DNA from: DATBRG01 sp036560445
GTDB lineage: Bacteria > Pseudomonadota > Gammaproteobacteria > Burkholderiales > Methylophilaceae
NCBI GenBank assembly: GCA_036560445.1
Contig: DATBRG010000006.1
Span: 1-64,000 of the forward strand
Length of the DNA stretch: 64,000 bases
Reading direction: 5' to 3'
Position numbers and translations under genes: made by a program. Within the stretch, counting starts at the first letter, position 1. Each line of letters starts with the position of its first letter. Shown here piece after piece: positions 25,272 through 35,145 of the stretch. Below the pieces are notes generated by a model. That model saw only the letters and a list, made by a program, of their open reading frames with translations. It was not told the origin of the DNA and made no database searches.

Positions 25272-26716
25272 TGCAGGCTGCGCGTAATAGCATAAGCGCA
25301 GATATCCATGAGTCGTTGCGGCATAATGCCGAGTAGTAGCAAGCCAATCGCGTTAAGGCTCAGCAACATGTTCATATCGGCAGGAGCCGCAATAGGACTA
25401 TTATCTTCCGGCTCATCAAAATACATCAGTTTGACCACACGCAAATAGTAGAAAGCGCCCACTGCAGCCATCAACACTGCAAACACTACCAGCCAGACGA
25501 AACCTGCTTGTAAAGCCGCCTGTAGTACAGCGAATTTGGCGTAGAACCCCAATGTGGGCGGCACGCCAGCCATTGAGAACATGGTGATCAGCATCAAGAA
25601 TGCGAACCACGGGCTGCGCTGGTTAAGGCCCTTGAGATCATCCAGTTTCTCTGCCTCAAAACCCTTGCGTGATAACAACAGGATGATGCCGAAACCAGCT
25701 AGCGTCATCAGTACATAGGCCGACACATAGAACATGGCAGAGGCGTAGCCATTAGTACTCGCACTCATGAAGCCATAGAGCAGGAAGCCAATGTGCGAGA
25801 TGGTGGAATATGCCAGCATGCGCTTGATGTTGGTCTGCGCAATCGCGGTGATATTACCGATACTGATGGATAGCACCGCCATGATAATGAGCATGCCCTG
25901 CCAGTCTATAGCCAGGACGTATAGCCCTTGAATCAGCAGACGCATGACAAAAGCGAATGCAGCCAGCTTGGTAACCGATGCAATAAACAGGGTTACTGCC
26001 GTTGGCGAGCCCTCGTAGACATCTGGCACCCACATCTGGAACGGCACTGCCCCGAGTTTGAAAGCGAGGCCGGCAACGATGAATACCAAGCCCAATATCA
26101 GTACGGAATGATCAGGCGCCCCGCTGAGCAGCGCACTTGCTACTTCCGAAATATTCAAGCTGCCAGTCATGCCGTACAGCATAGACATTCCGTACAGCAA
26201 CATGCCCGAAGCTAGCGCACCAAGTACAAAGTACTTCATGGCGGCCTCGGTAGCTTGTGCGTTATCCCTATCTAGCGCCACCAGTGCGTAGAGGCAAAGC
26301 GATAACAGCTCCAGCCCCATGTATAACGTAAGGAAGTGCTGGCCCGAGACCATAATCATCATGCCGACCATGGCGAATAAGGTCAACGCATAGAATTCAC
26401 CACGGAACATGCCTCGTAACGATACATAGCTACGGGTATAAACCAGCATCAATGAGGTCGATAGATAGATCATGAGCTTGAGCACGTCAGACAGCGGGTC
26501 ATGCACAAACAGCCCTGAGAAGAAATAACCAACGGACGAGGTATGCGTACTGATGGTAATGAATGCAGCACCCAGCAGGGTGATCTGGCTGAAGATGTAA
26601 ATCAGGATACGGCTATGCGGCTTGAGGAATAGATCCAGCAGCAGGATGAACATCGCCATCGTGAGCACAAATATCTCGGGTAATGCCGCGATCAAATCGT
26701 ATTGAATATTGCCCAT
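25268..26716 (-). CDS. nuoN: NADH-quinone oxidoreductase subunit N
   Basis: 482 residues, about 14 membrane helices, antiporter-like proton-pumping subunit. The conserved TM segments include MYMGLELLSLCLYALVAL (with the essential Glu), FKLGAVPFQMWVPDVYEGSPT and KRMLAYSTISHIGFLL. It lies 3 bp after nuoM and overlaps DUF2818. Confidence 0.97.
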   Translation of the reverse strand: MGNIQYDLIAALPEIFVLTMAMFILLLDLFLKPHSRILIYIFSQITLLGAAFITISTHTSSVGYFFSGLFVHDPLSDVLKLMIYLSTSLMLVYTRSYVSLRGMFRGEFYALTLFAMVGMMIMVSGQHFLTLYMGLELLSLCLYALVALDRDNAQATEAAMKYFVLGALASGMLLYGMSMLYGMTGSLNISEVASALLSGAPDHSVLILGLVFIVAGLAFKLGAVPFQMWVPDVYEGSPTAVTLFIASVTKLAAFAFVMRLLIQGLYVLAIDWQGMLIIMAVLSISIGNITAIAQTNIKRMLAYSTISHIGFLLYGFMSASTNGYASAMFYVSAYVLMTLAGFGIILLLSRKGFEAEKLDDLKGLNQRSPWFAFLMLITMFSMAGVPPTLGFYAKFAVLQAALQAGFVWLVVFAVLMAAVGAFYYLRVVKLMYFDEPEDNSPIAAPADMNMLLSLNAIGLLLLGIMPQRLMDICAYAITRSLQ

Positions 26717-26719
26717 ACT

Positions 26720-28207
26720 TTAAATCCCTGCAATCTTGCTCTGGGCAAGATGCGATAACAGATTATCAACCGTAGCGTGCGTCATCTCTGTTAACGGTTG
26801 TGGGTAAACACCAAAACCGATCACCATAAGTGCCAAAACAGCCAGTATGAAGAATTCGCGTTTGCTCAAATCCTGCAACTCGGCCACATGCTGGTTAGCA
26901 ACTGCGCCAAAAAACACTCGCTTGACCATCCACAACGTATAAGCCGCGCCGAAAATCAGCGTAGTCGCAGCAAGGAAGGCATACCAGAAATTTTCCTGGA
27001 TAGCGCCCAGTATCACCAAAAACTCGCCAACAAAACCGGAAGTGCCAGGCAACCCGCTATTGGCCATGGCAAACAATACGGCAAAGGCTGCGAATGTGGG
27101 CATGGTATTCACCACGCCTCCGTAATCTGCAATCTGGCGCGAATGCATGCGGTCATACAGTACACCTACGCAAAGGAACATGGCGCCTGAGATGAAGCCA
27201 TGCGAAATCATCTGCACGATGGCGCCTTCCATCCCCAGCGGGTTGAAAATGAAAAAACCTAGCGTAACGAAACCCATGTGCGAGATAGATGAATACGCGA
27301 TCAGCTTCTTCATATCCTGCTGCACCAGAGCTACCAGTGCAATGTAGACAATCGCAATCAGTGACAGCGCGATCATGAAGCCAGAAAGGTAATCAGCCGC
27401 ATCCGGTACAATCGGCATAGCGAAACGCAGGAAGCTGTAAGCGCCGAGCTTAAGCATGATGGCCGCCAGTACGACCGAACCACCCGTAGGCGCTTCAACG
27501 TGTGCATCGGGCAACCAAGTATGCACCGGCCACATCGGTATCTTGACCGCAAATGCCATAAAGAAAGCGAGGAATATCAGAATCTGCACATTCAACGGCA
27601 GTGGCATGGCGTAGTAATCCACTAATTCAAAGCTGTTGCTCTGGTGATATAGGTAGATAAACGCAACCAGCATCAGCAGCGAGCCAAGCAAAGTGTAGAG
27701 GAAGAACTTGATGGTGGCGTAAACACGGTTAGGGCCGCCCCAGATACCGATGACAAGGAACATCGGGATCAACATGGCTTCCCAGAACATGTAGTAAAGA
27801 ATGGCGTCAAGAGCGCTAAACACACCTATCATCAGGCCGGACATAATCAGGAAGGCCGCCATGTATTGCGCCACGCGCTTCTGTATGACCTCCCAGGCCG
27901 CCAGCACGACGATGAACGTAGTGAAACTGGTCAGCAGAATCAGCGGTACGGCGATACCATCCACACCCAGGTGGTAATGGATATTAAAGGATGGTATCCA
28001 GTTATAGCCTTCCTGAAACTGGAAGCCACCATCCTTGTAATCAAAACGGCAATACAGCGGCAAGGTCGCGATGAAGCTGACAATACTGCCTGCAAGTGCC
28101 AGCCAACGGGCGATGCGAGCGTTATGGTCACCCCCAGTAAACAGTACCGCGATGCCAGAAATAATCGGCACCCAAATAGAGAGACTAAGGATATGCGAGT
28201 CCAACAT
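26720..28207 (-). CDS. nuoM: NADH-quinone oxidoreductase subunit M
   Basis: 495 residues, about 14 membrane helices, antiporter-like. FWEAMLIPMFLVIGIWGG carries the key Glu, KIPMWPVHTWLPDAHVEAPTGGSV is the proton-channel region with Lys, and KKLIAYSSISHMGFVTLG is the broken-helix segment. It directly abuts nuoL (one base). Confidence 0.97.
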   Translation of the reverse strand: MLDSHILSLSIWVPIISGIAVLFTGGDHNARIARWLALAGSIVSFIATLPLYCRFDYKDGGFQFQEGYNWIPSFNIHYHLGVDGIAVPLILLTSFTTFIVVLAAWEVIQKRVAQYMAAFLIMSGLMIGVFSALDAILYYMFWEAMLIPMFLVIGIWGGPNRVYATIKFFLYTLLGSLLMLVAFIYLYHQSNSFELVDYYAMPLPLNVQILIFLAFFMAFAVKIPMWPVHTWLPDAHVEAPTGGSVVLAAIMLKLGAYSFLRFAMPIVPDAADYLSGFMIALSLIAIVYIALVALVQQDMKKLIAYSSISHMGFVTLGFFIFNPLGMEGAIVQMISHGFISGAMFLCVGVLYDRMHSRQIADYGGVVNTMPTFAAFAVLFAMANSGLPGTSGFVGEFLVILGAIQENFWYAFLAATTLIFGAAYTLWMVKRVFFGAVANQHVAELQDLSKREFFILAVLALMVIGFGVYPQPLTEMTHATVDNLLSHLAQSKIAGI

Positions 28208-30223
28208 TTATACTTTCATAAACCAAGTCAGCATCAGGAACGCGCCAATAATCATGGCAAATGCATAGTGATAGATCAGGCCTGATTGCAAGTGACGAAT
28301 AATGCCGGAAATACGCCCTATCAACCGCGCCGTACCATTGACCATAAGACCGTCGATCAACTTCACATCACCGACCTGCCAAAGCTTGCCACCAATGAAG
28401 CGTGAACCACCGGCAAAGATCTTTTCATTGAAGCTGTCAAAGCCGTACTTGTTGTCGAGGATGTTATAAATACCGATAAACCTCGTTTTGATGGCATCAG
28501 GAATATCAGGCCGCTTCATATAGAAGAACCAAGACAAGCCTACGCCAGTAGCAGCCAGTATGAATGGCGCAGAAGCCAGCGCATGTAAAGCCATTGCCAG
28601 CGAGCCATGGAAGTCCTCCGCCAATTCATGCATCACCGGATGCGCACTGCTATTGACATAAATAGCGCTCTGGAAAAAATCACCGAACAGCATCGGGCCT
28701 ATCGCGATGTAGCCAATAACCAGCGATGGAATCGCCAGCGCAATCAACGGTAACGTCACAACCAGTGGCGATTCATGCGGCTTGTCGTGCGGGCCCAAGC
28801 CATGGTGATGTGCGTCGTGACCGTGATCATCGTCATGATGATCATGCTTGGCCTCCATCCAGCGTTCCTTGCCATGGAACACCAGGAAATACATGCGGAA
28901 TGAATAAAAAGCAGTGACGAATACACCAGCGAGCACAGCAAAATAAGCGAAACCGCTACCGGGAATATGCGATAGCTTGGCCGCTTCGATGATCGAATCC
29001 TTGGAGTAAAAGCCGGAGAACAAGGGTGTGCCGATTAGCGCCAGCGAGCCAACCAGCGAGGTGATCCAGGTAATCGGCATATATTTACGCAAGCCACCCA
29101 TGTTGCGGATGTCCTGATCATGGTGCATCCCCATGATGACGGAACCGGCCGCAAGAAACAGCAAGGCCTTGAAGAAGGCGTGTGTCATCAGGTGAAAAAT
29201 CGCCACAGAATAGGCAGAAGCACCCAGTGCCACGGTCATGTAGCCAAGCTGTGAAAGTGTGGAGTAAGCCACCACACGCTTGATGTCGTTCTGGATAATG
29301 CCAAGGAAACCCATGAACAGTGCGGTGATCGCACCAATAATCATAACGGTTGAGAGTGCCGTGGTGGAGAGCTCGAACAATGGCGACATACGTGCCACCA
29401 TGAAAATACCGGCGGTCACCATGGTCGCAGCGTGGATCAGTGCAGAGATAGGCGTGGGGCCTTCCATCGAATCCGGCAGCCAGACATGCAATGGCACCTG
29501 CGCCGATTTACCCATGGCACCGATGAATAGCAAGATACAGATCACCGTCATCAGCGACCAGTTGCAACCAGGGATGATTTGCACTGTGGTATCGGCAAAC
29601 TGTGGCGCTACTGAGAATACAGCGGCGTAATCCAGGCTGCCGAGGAAATACAGCACCATGCCGATGCCCAGCAGGAAGCCAAAGTCGCCCACACGGTTGA
29701 CCAAAAAGGCCTTTAGATTGGCGTAGATAGCAGTCGGCCGCGTATACCAGAAACCAATCAGCAGGTACGAAACCAGGCCTACGGCCTCCCAGCCGAAGAA
29801 CAGTTGCATGAAGTTATTGGCCATCACCAGCATCAGCATGGAGAAGGTGAACAGCGAGATATAACTGAAGAACCGGCTGTAGCCTGGGTCTTCCGCCATA
29901 TAACCTATGGTGTAGATATGCACCATCAAAGAGACAAAAGTCACGACCACCATCATCACAGCGGTTAGTCGGTCAATCAGGAAGCCAACTTCGAAACTGG
30001 TACCACCGCTGGTTAGCCATGTATAGACCGTGCCATTGAACACGTGTCCATGCAGCACATCGGCAAACACACAGGCCGATAGTGCAAAGGAGGCAGCAAC
30101 ACCGAGGCTGGTAATCCAGTGCGCGGCGGCACGTGGCAATTTGCGACCGAACAGGCCGACCACAATCGCGGCAAACAGCGGCAACAGTGGTACAGCCAGG
30201 TAGATTTTTTGCATCGCGGTCAT
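28208..30223 (-). CDS. nuoL: NADH-quinone oxidoreductase subunit L
   Basis: 671 residues, 16 membrane helices with the long lateral amphipathic helix at the C-terminus. FFGWEAVGLVSYLLIGFW and QVPLHVWLPDSMEGPTPISALIHAATMV are the conserved channel segments. Between helices near 460-490 a cytoplasmic or periplasmic loop is strikingly rich in His and Asp (DHHDDDHGHDAHHHG), a feature also seen in other bacterial NuoL proteins. Distal subunit of the pumping arm. Confidence 0.97.
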   Translation of the reverse strand: MTAMQKIYLAVPLLPLFAAIVVGLFGRKLPRAAAHWITSLGVAASFALSACVFADVLHGHVFNGTVYTWLTSGGTSFEVGFLIDRLTAVMMVVVTFVSLMVHIYTIGYMAEDPGYSRFFSYISLFTFSMLMLVMANNFMQLFFGWEAVGLVSYLLIGFWYTRPTAIYANLKAFLVNRVGDFGFLLGIGMVLYFLGSLDYAAVFSVAPQFADTTVQIIPGCNWSLMTVICILLFIGAMGKSAQVPLHVWLPDSMEGPTPISALIHAATMVTAGIFMVARMSPLFELSTTALSTVMIIGAITALFMGFLGIIQNDIKRVVAYSTLSQLGYMTVALGASAYSVAIFHLMTHAFFKALLFLAAGSVIMGMHHDQDIRNMGGLRKYMPITWITSLVGSLALIGTPLFSGFYSKDSIIEAAKLSHIPGSGFAYFAVLAGVFVTAFYSFRMYFLVFHGKERWMEAKHDHHDDDHGHDAHHHGLGPHDKPHESPLVVTLPLIALAIPSLVIGYIAIGPMLFGDFFQSAIYVNSSAHPVMHELAEDFHGSLAMALHALASAPFILAATGVGLSWFFYMKRPDIPDAIKTRFIGIYNILDNKYGFDSFNEKIFAGGSRFIGGKLWQVGDVKLIDGLMVNGTARLIGRISGIIRHLQSGLIYHYAFAMIIGAFLMLTWFMKV

Positions 30224-30233
30224 GTTCTAATTG

Positions 30234-30542
30234 TTATCCCTTGAGACTATCCAGATCGTCCACGTTAATCGTATGCAAGTTACGAAACAGCACCACCAAT
30301 ATGGCCAGGCCTATGGCCGATTCGGCCGCAGCAACGGTCAAAATAAAGAATACGAATACCTGCCCGGCAATATCGTTGAGGTAGTGCGAGAAGGCAATGA
30401 AATTGAGGTTTACAGCCAGCAGCATGAGCTCAATAGCCATCAGCAGGATGATGACGTTCTTGCGGTTAAGGAAAATACCAACAATGCTGATGGCAAACAG
30501 CAATGAACCCAGGACCAAATAATGAGAAAGACTAATGCTCAT
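30234..30542 (-). CDS. nuoK: NADH-quinone oxidoreductase subunit K
   Basis: 102 residues, three membrane helices. GIFLNRKNVIILLMAIELMLLAVNLNF contains the conserved Glu used in proton transfer, and VFFILTVAAAESAIGLAILV the second. Its start overlaps nuoJ by 4 bp. Confidence 0.97.
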   Translation of the reverse strand: MSISLSHYLVLGSLLFAISIVGIFLNRKNVIILLMAIELMLLAVNLNFIAFSHYLNDIAGQVFVFFILTVAAAESAIGLAILVVLFRNLHTINVDDLDSLKG

Positions 30543-31168
30543 GATGCCTCCCCGGCTTTTTCTTCAGGCTCTGTTTCAGAAGCCATGCTGACGATGCGCA
30601 CGCGATCAGCCCGCTTAACCTTGACCTGGTCAGCCGGATTCATGGATTTGCTATCTTTACGGTCACGCAGTGTGAGCGCAATTGCAGCAATGATGGCCAC
30701 TAGCAACACCACCGAAGCCAGCTCAAACGGCAAAAGGTAATCGGTATATAGCACACGGCCCAGCTCGGCAGTGTTGCTGTAGCCAGCCGGGTGCGGCACT
30801 GGCGCTGCCACACGGTCTACACCGAAATGTTTACCCCCCAACACCAGCACCATCTCGATTGCCAGCAGCACGCCGATAAAACCAGCCATCGGCAAGTAAT
30901 CCCAGAAACCTTCGCGCAGTTTGTCGAGGTTGATATCCAGCATCATCACCACAAACAGGAATAGCACCATGACAGCACCGACATAGACCAGCACTAGCGC
31001 AATGGCGAGGAACTCGGCTTCCAGCAACAACCAGATACCGGCAGCAGTAAAGAACGCCAGTACCAAGAACAAAGCTGCGTGCACCGGGTTACGCGCCGTG
31101 ATGACGCGCAGACCGGCAAACAGCAGTATCGCTGCAAGGAAATAGAAAACGTAATCTTGAAATATCAT
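30539..31168 (-). CDS. nuoJ: NADH-quinone oxidoreductase subunit J
   Basis: 209 residues, five membrane helices. Helix 3 LVYVGAVMVLFLFVVMML is the conserved pi-bulge helix. A hydrophilic C-terminal tail (about 175-209) is typical of betaproteobacterial NuoJ. It lies 40 bp after nuoI and overlaps nuoK. Confidence 0.96.
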   Translation of the reverse strand: MIFQDYVFYFLAAILLFAGLRVITARNPVHAALFLVLAFFTAAGIWLLLEAEFLAIALVLVYVGAVMVLFLFVVMMLDINLDKLREGFWDYLPMAGFIGVLLAIEMVLVLGGKHFGVDRVAAPVPHPAGYSNTAELGRVLYTDYLLPFELASVVLLVAIIAAIALTLRDRKDSKSMNPADQVKVKRADRVRIVSMASETEPEEKAGEAS

Positions 31169-31208
31169 CGAATTTTAGTCGTTATTCTGGTTATCGATAT
31201 TGGGCATG

Positions 31209-31700
31209 CTATCTGTACTTGGCATCTTCGGCACGGTCTGCCGCAATCTGTGCTTCATATTTGTCGCCGACGGCCAGCAACATCTCTTTGGTGTAAATCA
31301 GATCACCACGCTTTTCACCGTGATAATCAAAAATCCGTGTTTCAACGATGGAGTCAACCGGACAGGATTCTTCACACATGCCGCAGAAAATGCACTTGGT
31401 AAGATCGATGTCATAGCGCGTGGTACGACGTGTGTTGTCCTCACGCTGCTCCGATTCAATGGTGATCGCCATGGCTGGGCATACGGCCTCACAAAGCTTG
31501 CAGGCAATGCAGCGCTCTTCGCCATTGGGATAGCGGCGCAGCGCATGCAGGCCACGAAAGCGCGGCGACATCGGTGTGCGCTCTTCAGGGAACTGAATCG
31601 TAATCTTGCGTGCGAAAAAGTAGCGCCCGGTCAACGCCATGCCTTTGATCAGCTCCACTAACATCAGGCTGGATAACACAGTTTTGATTTTGCTAAACAT
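31209..31700 (-). CDS. nuoI: NADH-quinone oxidoreductase subunit I
   Basis: 163 residues, ferredoxin-like subunit carrying clusters N6a and N6b. Two complete CxxCxxCxxxCP motifs are visible: CIACKLCEAVCP and CIFCGMCEESCP. It is part of the peripheral arm connecting NuoG to NuoB. The gene is 10 bp after nuoH. Confidence 0.97.
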   Translation of the reverse strand: MFSKIKTVLSSLMLVELIKGMALTGRYFFARKITIQFPEERTPMSPRFRGLHALRRYPNGEERCIACKLCEAVCPAMAITIESEQREDNTRRTTRYDIDLTKCIFCGMCEESCPVDSIVETRIFDYHGEKRGDLIYTKEMLLAVGDKYEAQIAADRAEDAKYR

Positions 31701-31710
31701 GTTTCAACCC

Positions 31711-32742
31711 TTAGTGGAATAGATAAGCGAATCTGGTTTGCATGAACGCACCCACGACCACGATCCACACCAGAGTAATAGGAATAAACACCTTCCAGCC
31801 CAGACGCATGATCTGGTCATAGCGATAACGTGGGAAGGTGGCACGGAACCAGAGGAAGCAGAACAGCAGGAAGCCAACCTTGGCCAGCAGCCAAGGGAAC
31901 CCATCTGGCAGGAATGGCACGGGCGATAACCAGCCGCCCAGGAACATGATGGCCGCCAGCATGGAAACCAGGATCATGTTGGCGTATTCCGCCAGGAAGA
32001 ACACGGCGAAAGCCATACCGGAATATTCCACATGAAAACCGGCAACGATTTCTGATTCACCCTCTGCCACATCGAATGGTGCGCGGTTGGTTTCGGCTAC
32101 GGCACTGATAAAGTAGACAATGAATAAGGGGAACAAGGGCAGCCAGTACCACTGCCAGAAGCCGCCAGCCTGCGCCAGTACGATCTTGCCAAGATTTAGG
32201 CTGCCGGCAGCCATCAACACACCTACCAGAGCAAAACCCATGGCGATTTCGTAGGACACAATCTGTGCCGCCGAGCGCAGTGCTCCAAGGAATGCGTATT
32301 TGGAGTTAGATGCCCAACCGGCAATGATGACACCATAAACCGCCACTGAAGTCATGGCCAGTATATACAACAGACCGGCATCAATATCTGCCAGTACCAG
32401 GTTCAAATCGAACGGCACTACCGCCCACGCTGCAAAGGCCGGGGCAATCGCCAGTACCGGGCCAAGCAGGAATAATGTCTTGCTGGAAGCTGCCGGAATG
32501 ATGATTTCCTTGGTCAGCAGCTTTAGGCCATCGGCAATCGGTTGTAACAGGCCAAAATAACCTACACGGTTGGGGCCGATGCGCACTTGCATGAAACCAA
32601 TCACCTTGCGCTCGGCCAGAGTAAGATAGGCAACAGCACCCATCAAGGGAAGCACGATAGCGACAATCTTGATAATGGTCCAGGTGGTGAGCGAGACTGC
32701 CGGCCAGTAGCTACCAAACAGCTGTGCGAAGAAATCCATCAT
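31711..32742 (-). CDS. nuoH: NADH-quinone oxidoreductase subunit H
   Basis: 343 residues, eight membrane helices, forming part of the quinone chamber. Conserved segments: ERKVIGFMQVRIGPNRVG, AETNRAPFDVAEGESEIVAGFHVEYSGM and FPRYRYDQIMRLGWKVF. It overlaps nuoG by 4 bp at its start. Confidence 0.97.
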   Translation of the reverse strand: MMDFFAQLFGSYWPAVSLTTWTIIKIVAIVLPLMGAVAYLTLAERKVIGFMQVRIGPNRVGYFGLLQPIADGLKLLTKEIIIPAASSKTLFLLGPVLAIAPAFAAWAVVPFDLNLVLADIDAGLLYILAMTSVAVYGVIIAGWASNSKYAFLGALRSAAQIVSYEIAMGFALVGVLMAAGSLNLGKIVLAQAGGFWQWYWLPLFPLFIVYFISAVAETNRAPFDVAEGESEIVAGFHVEYSGMAFAVFFLAEYANMILVSMLAAIMFLGGWLSPVPFLPDGFPWLLAKVGFLLFCFLWFRATFPRYRYDQIMRLGWKVFIPITLVWIVVVGAFMQTRFAYLFH

Positions 32743-35144
32743 GCTATTGCCGCGGCCTCTACTTTTTCAACGGTAATTTCGCCCATGAGCTCACCAAGGC
32801 TGGCCGTGACCGGGCTCGCCGCCTGTATACGCACGCAGCCCATGGCTACATGATCATCCAGACGCACCTGTAGCACGGCACTACCCTCCCCCTGCGTGAC
32901 GCGTACCATGTCACCATCCTTCAGGCCCAGCATTTCCAGCAGCTTGCCGCGCATACGCGCCATCGGCTTGATGTTGTACTTGGTCTTCTGCAGCGGCGGC
33001 GATCGCCTAACGATCGGGTCAGCCTGATACTGCGGCACCTCGCCGATGCGCTGCAAGCCTTCCGATTTGATCCAGACCTCGATCTCCACCAGTTCCTTGA
33101 GGTTGTTGTTAAGGCTGCGCCAAGCCACGGTGGATGGCTTCTCGTTATTGAACAGCGCGTTCTTCACTTCCTCGCTGCTGTTGTAGTCGAAGCCTGTGAG
33201 CCCCAGCGTATTACCCAGCACCCGCAGCACCTTCCAGCCCGGGCGGCATTCACCCACTGGCTTAGCAACTGCAGCAAAACTCTGAATACGCCCTTCCATA
33301 CTCATTAGCGTGCCAGAAGTCTCGGTGAATGGCGCGATCGGCAGCAGTACGTCTGCATCTTCCAGCGTTTCGGATTTATACATGGTCAGTGCCACTACGC
33401 ATTCGGCCTGTTGCATGGCTTTACGGGCAGCAGCACCGTTGTGGCAATCCAGTTCGGGTTCGACGTTGACTAGCAGGTAGGCTTTGCGCGGCACTTCCAG
33501 CATGGCACGCGCATGCATCCCTTGCGGGCCAGGCATCACTCCAACCAGGTGCTGGCCGGTATTGTTTGCTCCCGCCGGAATCAAGCCCAGCGTAGCACCG
33601 CAGAGGCCGGCAATGGCTTCGGCCAGACTGAACATCTCGGTGAATCGCGGATCGTTGAGTGCCAGGTTGCCAACGAAAATCGCCGTCTTCGGTGATACCA
33701 AGTCGTAGCTTTCGCCATGACCTGCCAGGCTCTCAGCGATGGCTTGCGTGTTGGCGCGTACCCGCGTTTCTTGCAGCAAGTCATTCAGCGAAGGTGGCAG
33801 GCACAGCGACAAGCGCTGCAGGCCGGACATGGCCTTGAGTACCTGGGCCAATACATTGACCATGTCGTTGGGACGCACCGTGACCTTATGCTTGACTGGC
33901 ATGAGAGGGTTGTTGTCGAGCGGGCTGATGATGCTGATTTCGGCCCCGTTGTTGGCGACGGCCTTGCGCAGGCGTTGGCTCAGTAGCGGGTGTTCGTTGC
34001 GCAGGTTGGAGCCGATAACAAGGATACGGTCCATCTGTTCCAAGTCAGGAATATTGCATCCCATCCATGGTGTACCCAAGCGCTTGCCATCGAGACGGAA
34101 ATCGGTCTGCCGCAAGCGGTAATCGATGTTCTGCGAACCCAGGCCCTGTGCAATCTTTTTCGCGAGGTAACCTTCTTCCATGGTGCTGTTGGGCGACACC
34201 AGTACACCCAGCGACTCGCCGCCGTGTTCGTTGGTAATATCCTTCAGTTGGCCAGCAGCGAATTCAAGTGCTGTTTTCCAGTCGGTCTCCTGCCATTCGC
34301 CGTTATGCTTGATCATCGGCACCTTAAGGCGATCGGGGCTGTTCAGGCCTTCATAGGAAAAACGATCACGGTCGGATAACCAGCACTCGTTGATACTTTC
34401 CTTCTCACGCGGCAATACGCGCATGACCTTGTTATCTTTGACGTGTACTTCAATATGCGAGCCAAGACCATCATGCGGCGCAATCGATGGCCTGCGCGTG
34501 AGCTCCCAGCTACGAGCCGAGTAACGGAATGGCTTACTGGTCAGCGCGCCAACTGGACACAAATCAATGATGTTGCCGGAAAGCTCCGAATTGACGCTCT
34601 TGTCGACATAAGCAGTGATCTCGGCATGCTCACCACGGCCGATCAAACCCAGCTCCATCATGCCGCCCACTTCCTTGAGGAAGCGTACGCAGCGTGTACA
34701 TTGGATACAACGCGTCATATCGGTGGAAACCAGTGGGCCGATATTCTTATTCAGCACTACGCGCTTTTCTTCAGTGTAGCGTGAGGCGGGCGCACCATAA
34801 GCCACCGCGATATCCTGCAAATCACACTCACCACCCTGGTCGCAGATCGGGCAATCCAGCGGATGGTTGATCAGGAGGAATTCCATCACGCTCTTTTGCG
34901 CTTGTATGGCAGCTTTGGAACGCGTAAAAATCTTCATGCCATCAGCCACTGGCGTGGCACACGCAGGCAAAGGCTTGTTGAATTTCTCTACCTGAACTAA
35001 ACACATGCGGCAGTTAGCCGCGACCGATAACTTCTTGTGGTAGCAAAAGCGCGGGATAGCGATGCCTAGCTTGTCCGCGGCGTCAATGATGGTCGTACCG
35101 TGATCAACTTCGACTGCTTTGCCGTCAATTTCAATGTTTAGCAT
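32739..35144 (-). CDS. nuoG: NADH-quinone oxidoreductase subunit G
   Basis: 801 residues from ATG 35144 (MLNIEIDGKAVEV), one base after the nuoF stop; a longer in-frame start inside nuoF is unlikely. The N-terminal [2Fe-2S] ferredoxin domain (CYHKKLSVAANCRMCLVQ), the His-Cys3 cluster region (CPICDQGGECDLQD) and the 4Fe-4S pair near TRCIQCTRCVRF are present, followed by a molybdopterin-oxidoreductase-like domain. It conducts electrons from NuoEF to NuoI. Confidence 0.96.
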   Translation of the reverse strand: MLNIEIDGKAVEVDHGTTIIDAADKLGIAIPRFCYHKKLSVAANCRMCLVQVEKFNKPLPACATPVADGMKIFTRSKAAIQAQKSVMEFLLINHPLDCPICDQGGECDLQDIAVAYGAPASRYTEEKRVVLNKNIGPLVSTDMTRCIQCTRCVRFLKEVGGMMELGLIGRGEHAEITAYVDKSVNSELSGNIIDLCPVGALTSKPFRYSARSWELTRRPSIAPHDGLGSHIEVHVKDNKVMRVLPREKESINECWLSDRDRFSYEGLNSPDRLKVPMIKHNGEWQETDWKTALEFAAGQLKDITNEHGGESLGVLVSPNSTMEEGYLAKKIAQGLGSQNIDYRLRQTDFRLDGKRLGTPWMGCNIPDLEQMDRILVIGSNLRNEHPLLSQRLRKAVANNGAEISIISPLDNNPLMPVKHKVTVRPNDMVNVLAQVLKAMSGLQRLSLCLPPSLNDLLQETRVRANTQAIAESLAGHGESYDLVSPKTAIFVGNLALNDPRFTEMFSLAEAIAGLCGATLGLIPAGANNTGQHLVGVMPGPQGMHARAMLEVPRKAYLLVNVEPELDCHNGAAARKAMQQAECVVALTMYKSETLEDADVLLPIAPFTETSGTLMSMEGRIQSFAAVAKPVGECRPGWKVLRVLGNTLGLTGFDYNSSEEVKNALFNNEKPSTVAWRSLNNNLKELVEIEVWIKSEGLQRIGEVPQYQADPIVRRSPPLQKTKYNIKPMARMRGKLLEMLGLKDGDMVRVTQGEGSAVLQVRLDDHVAMGCVRIQAASPVTASLGELMGEITVEKVEAAAIA

Positions 35145-35145
35145 A

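Noticed and set aside
28726..28941. His-rich plus and minus frames at the nuoL His/Asp loop
   Set aside because: Other-frame readings of the low-complexity loop; nuoL is the real coding frame.
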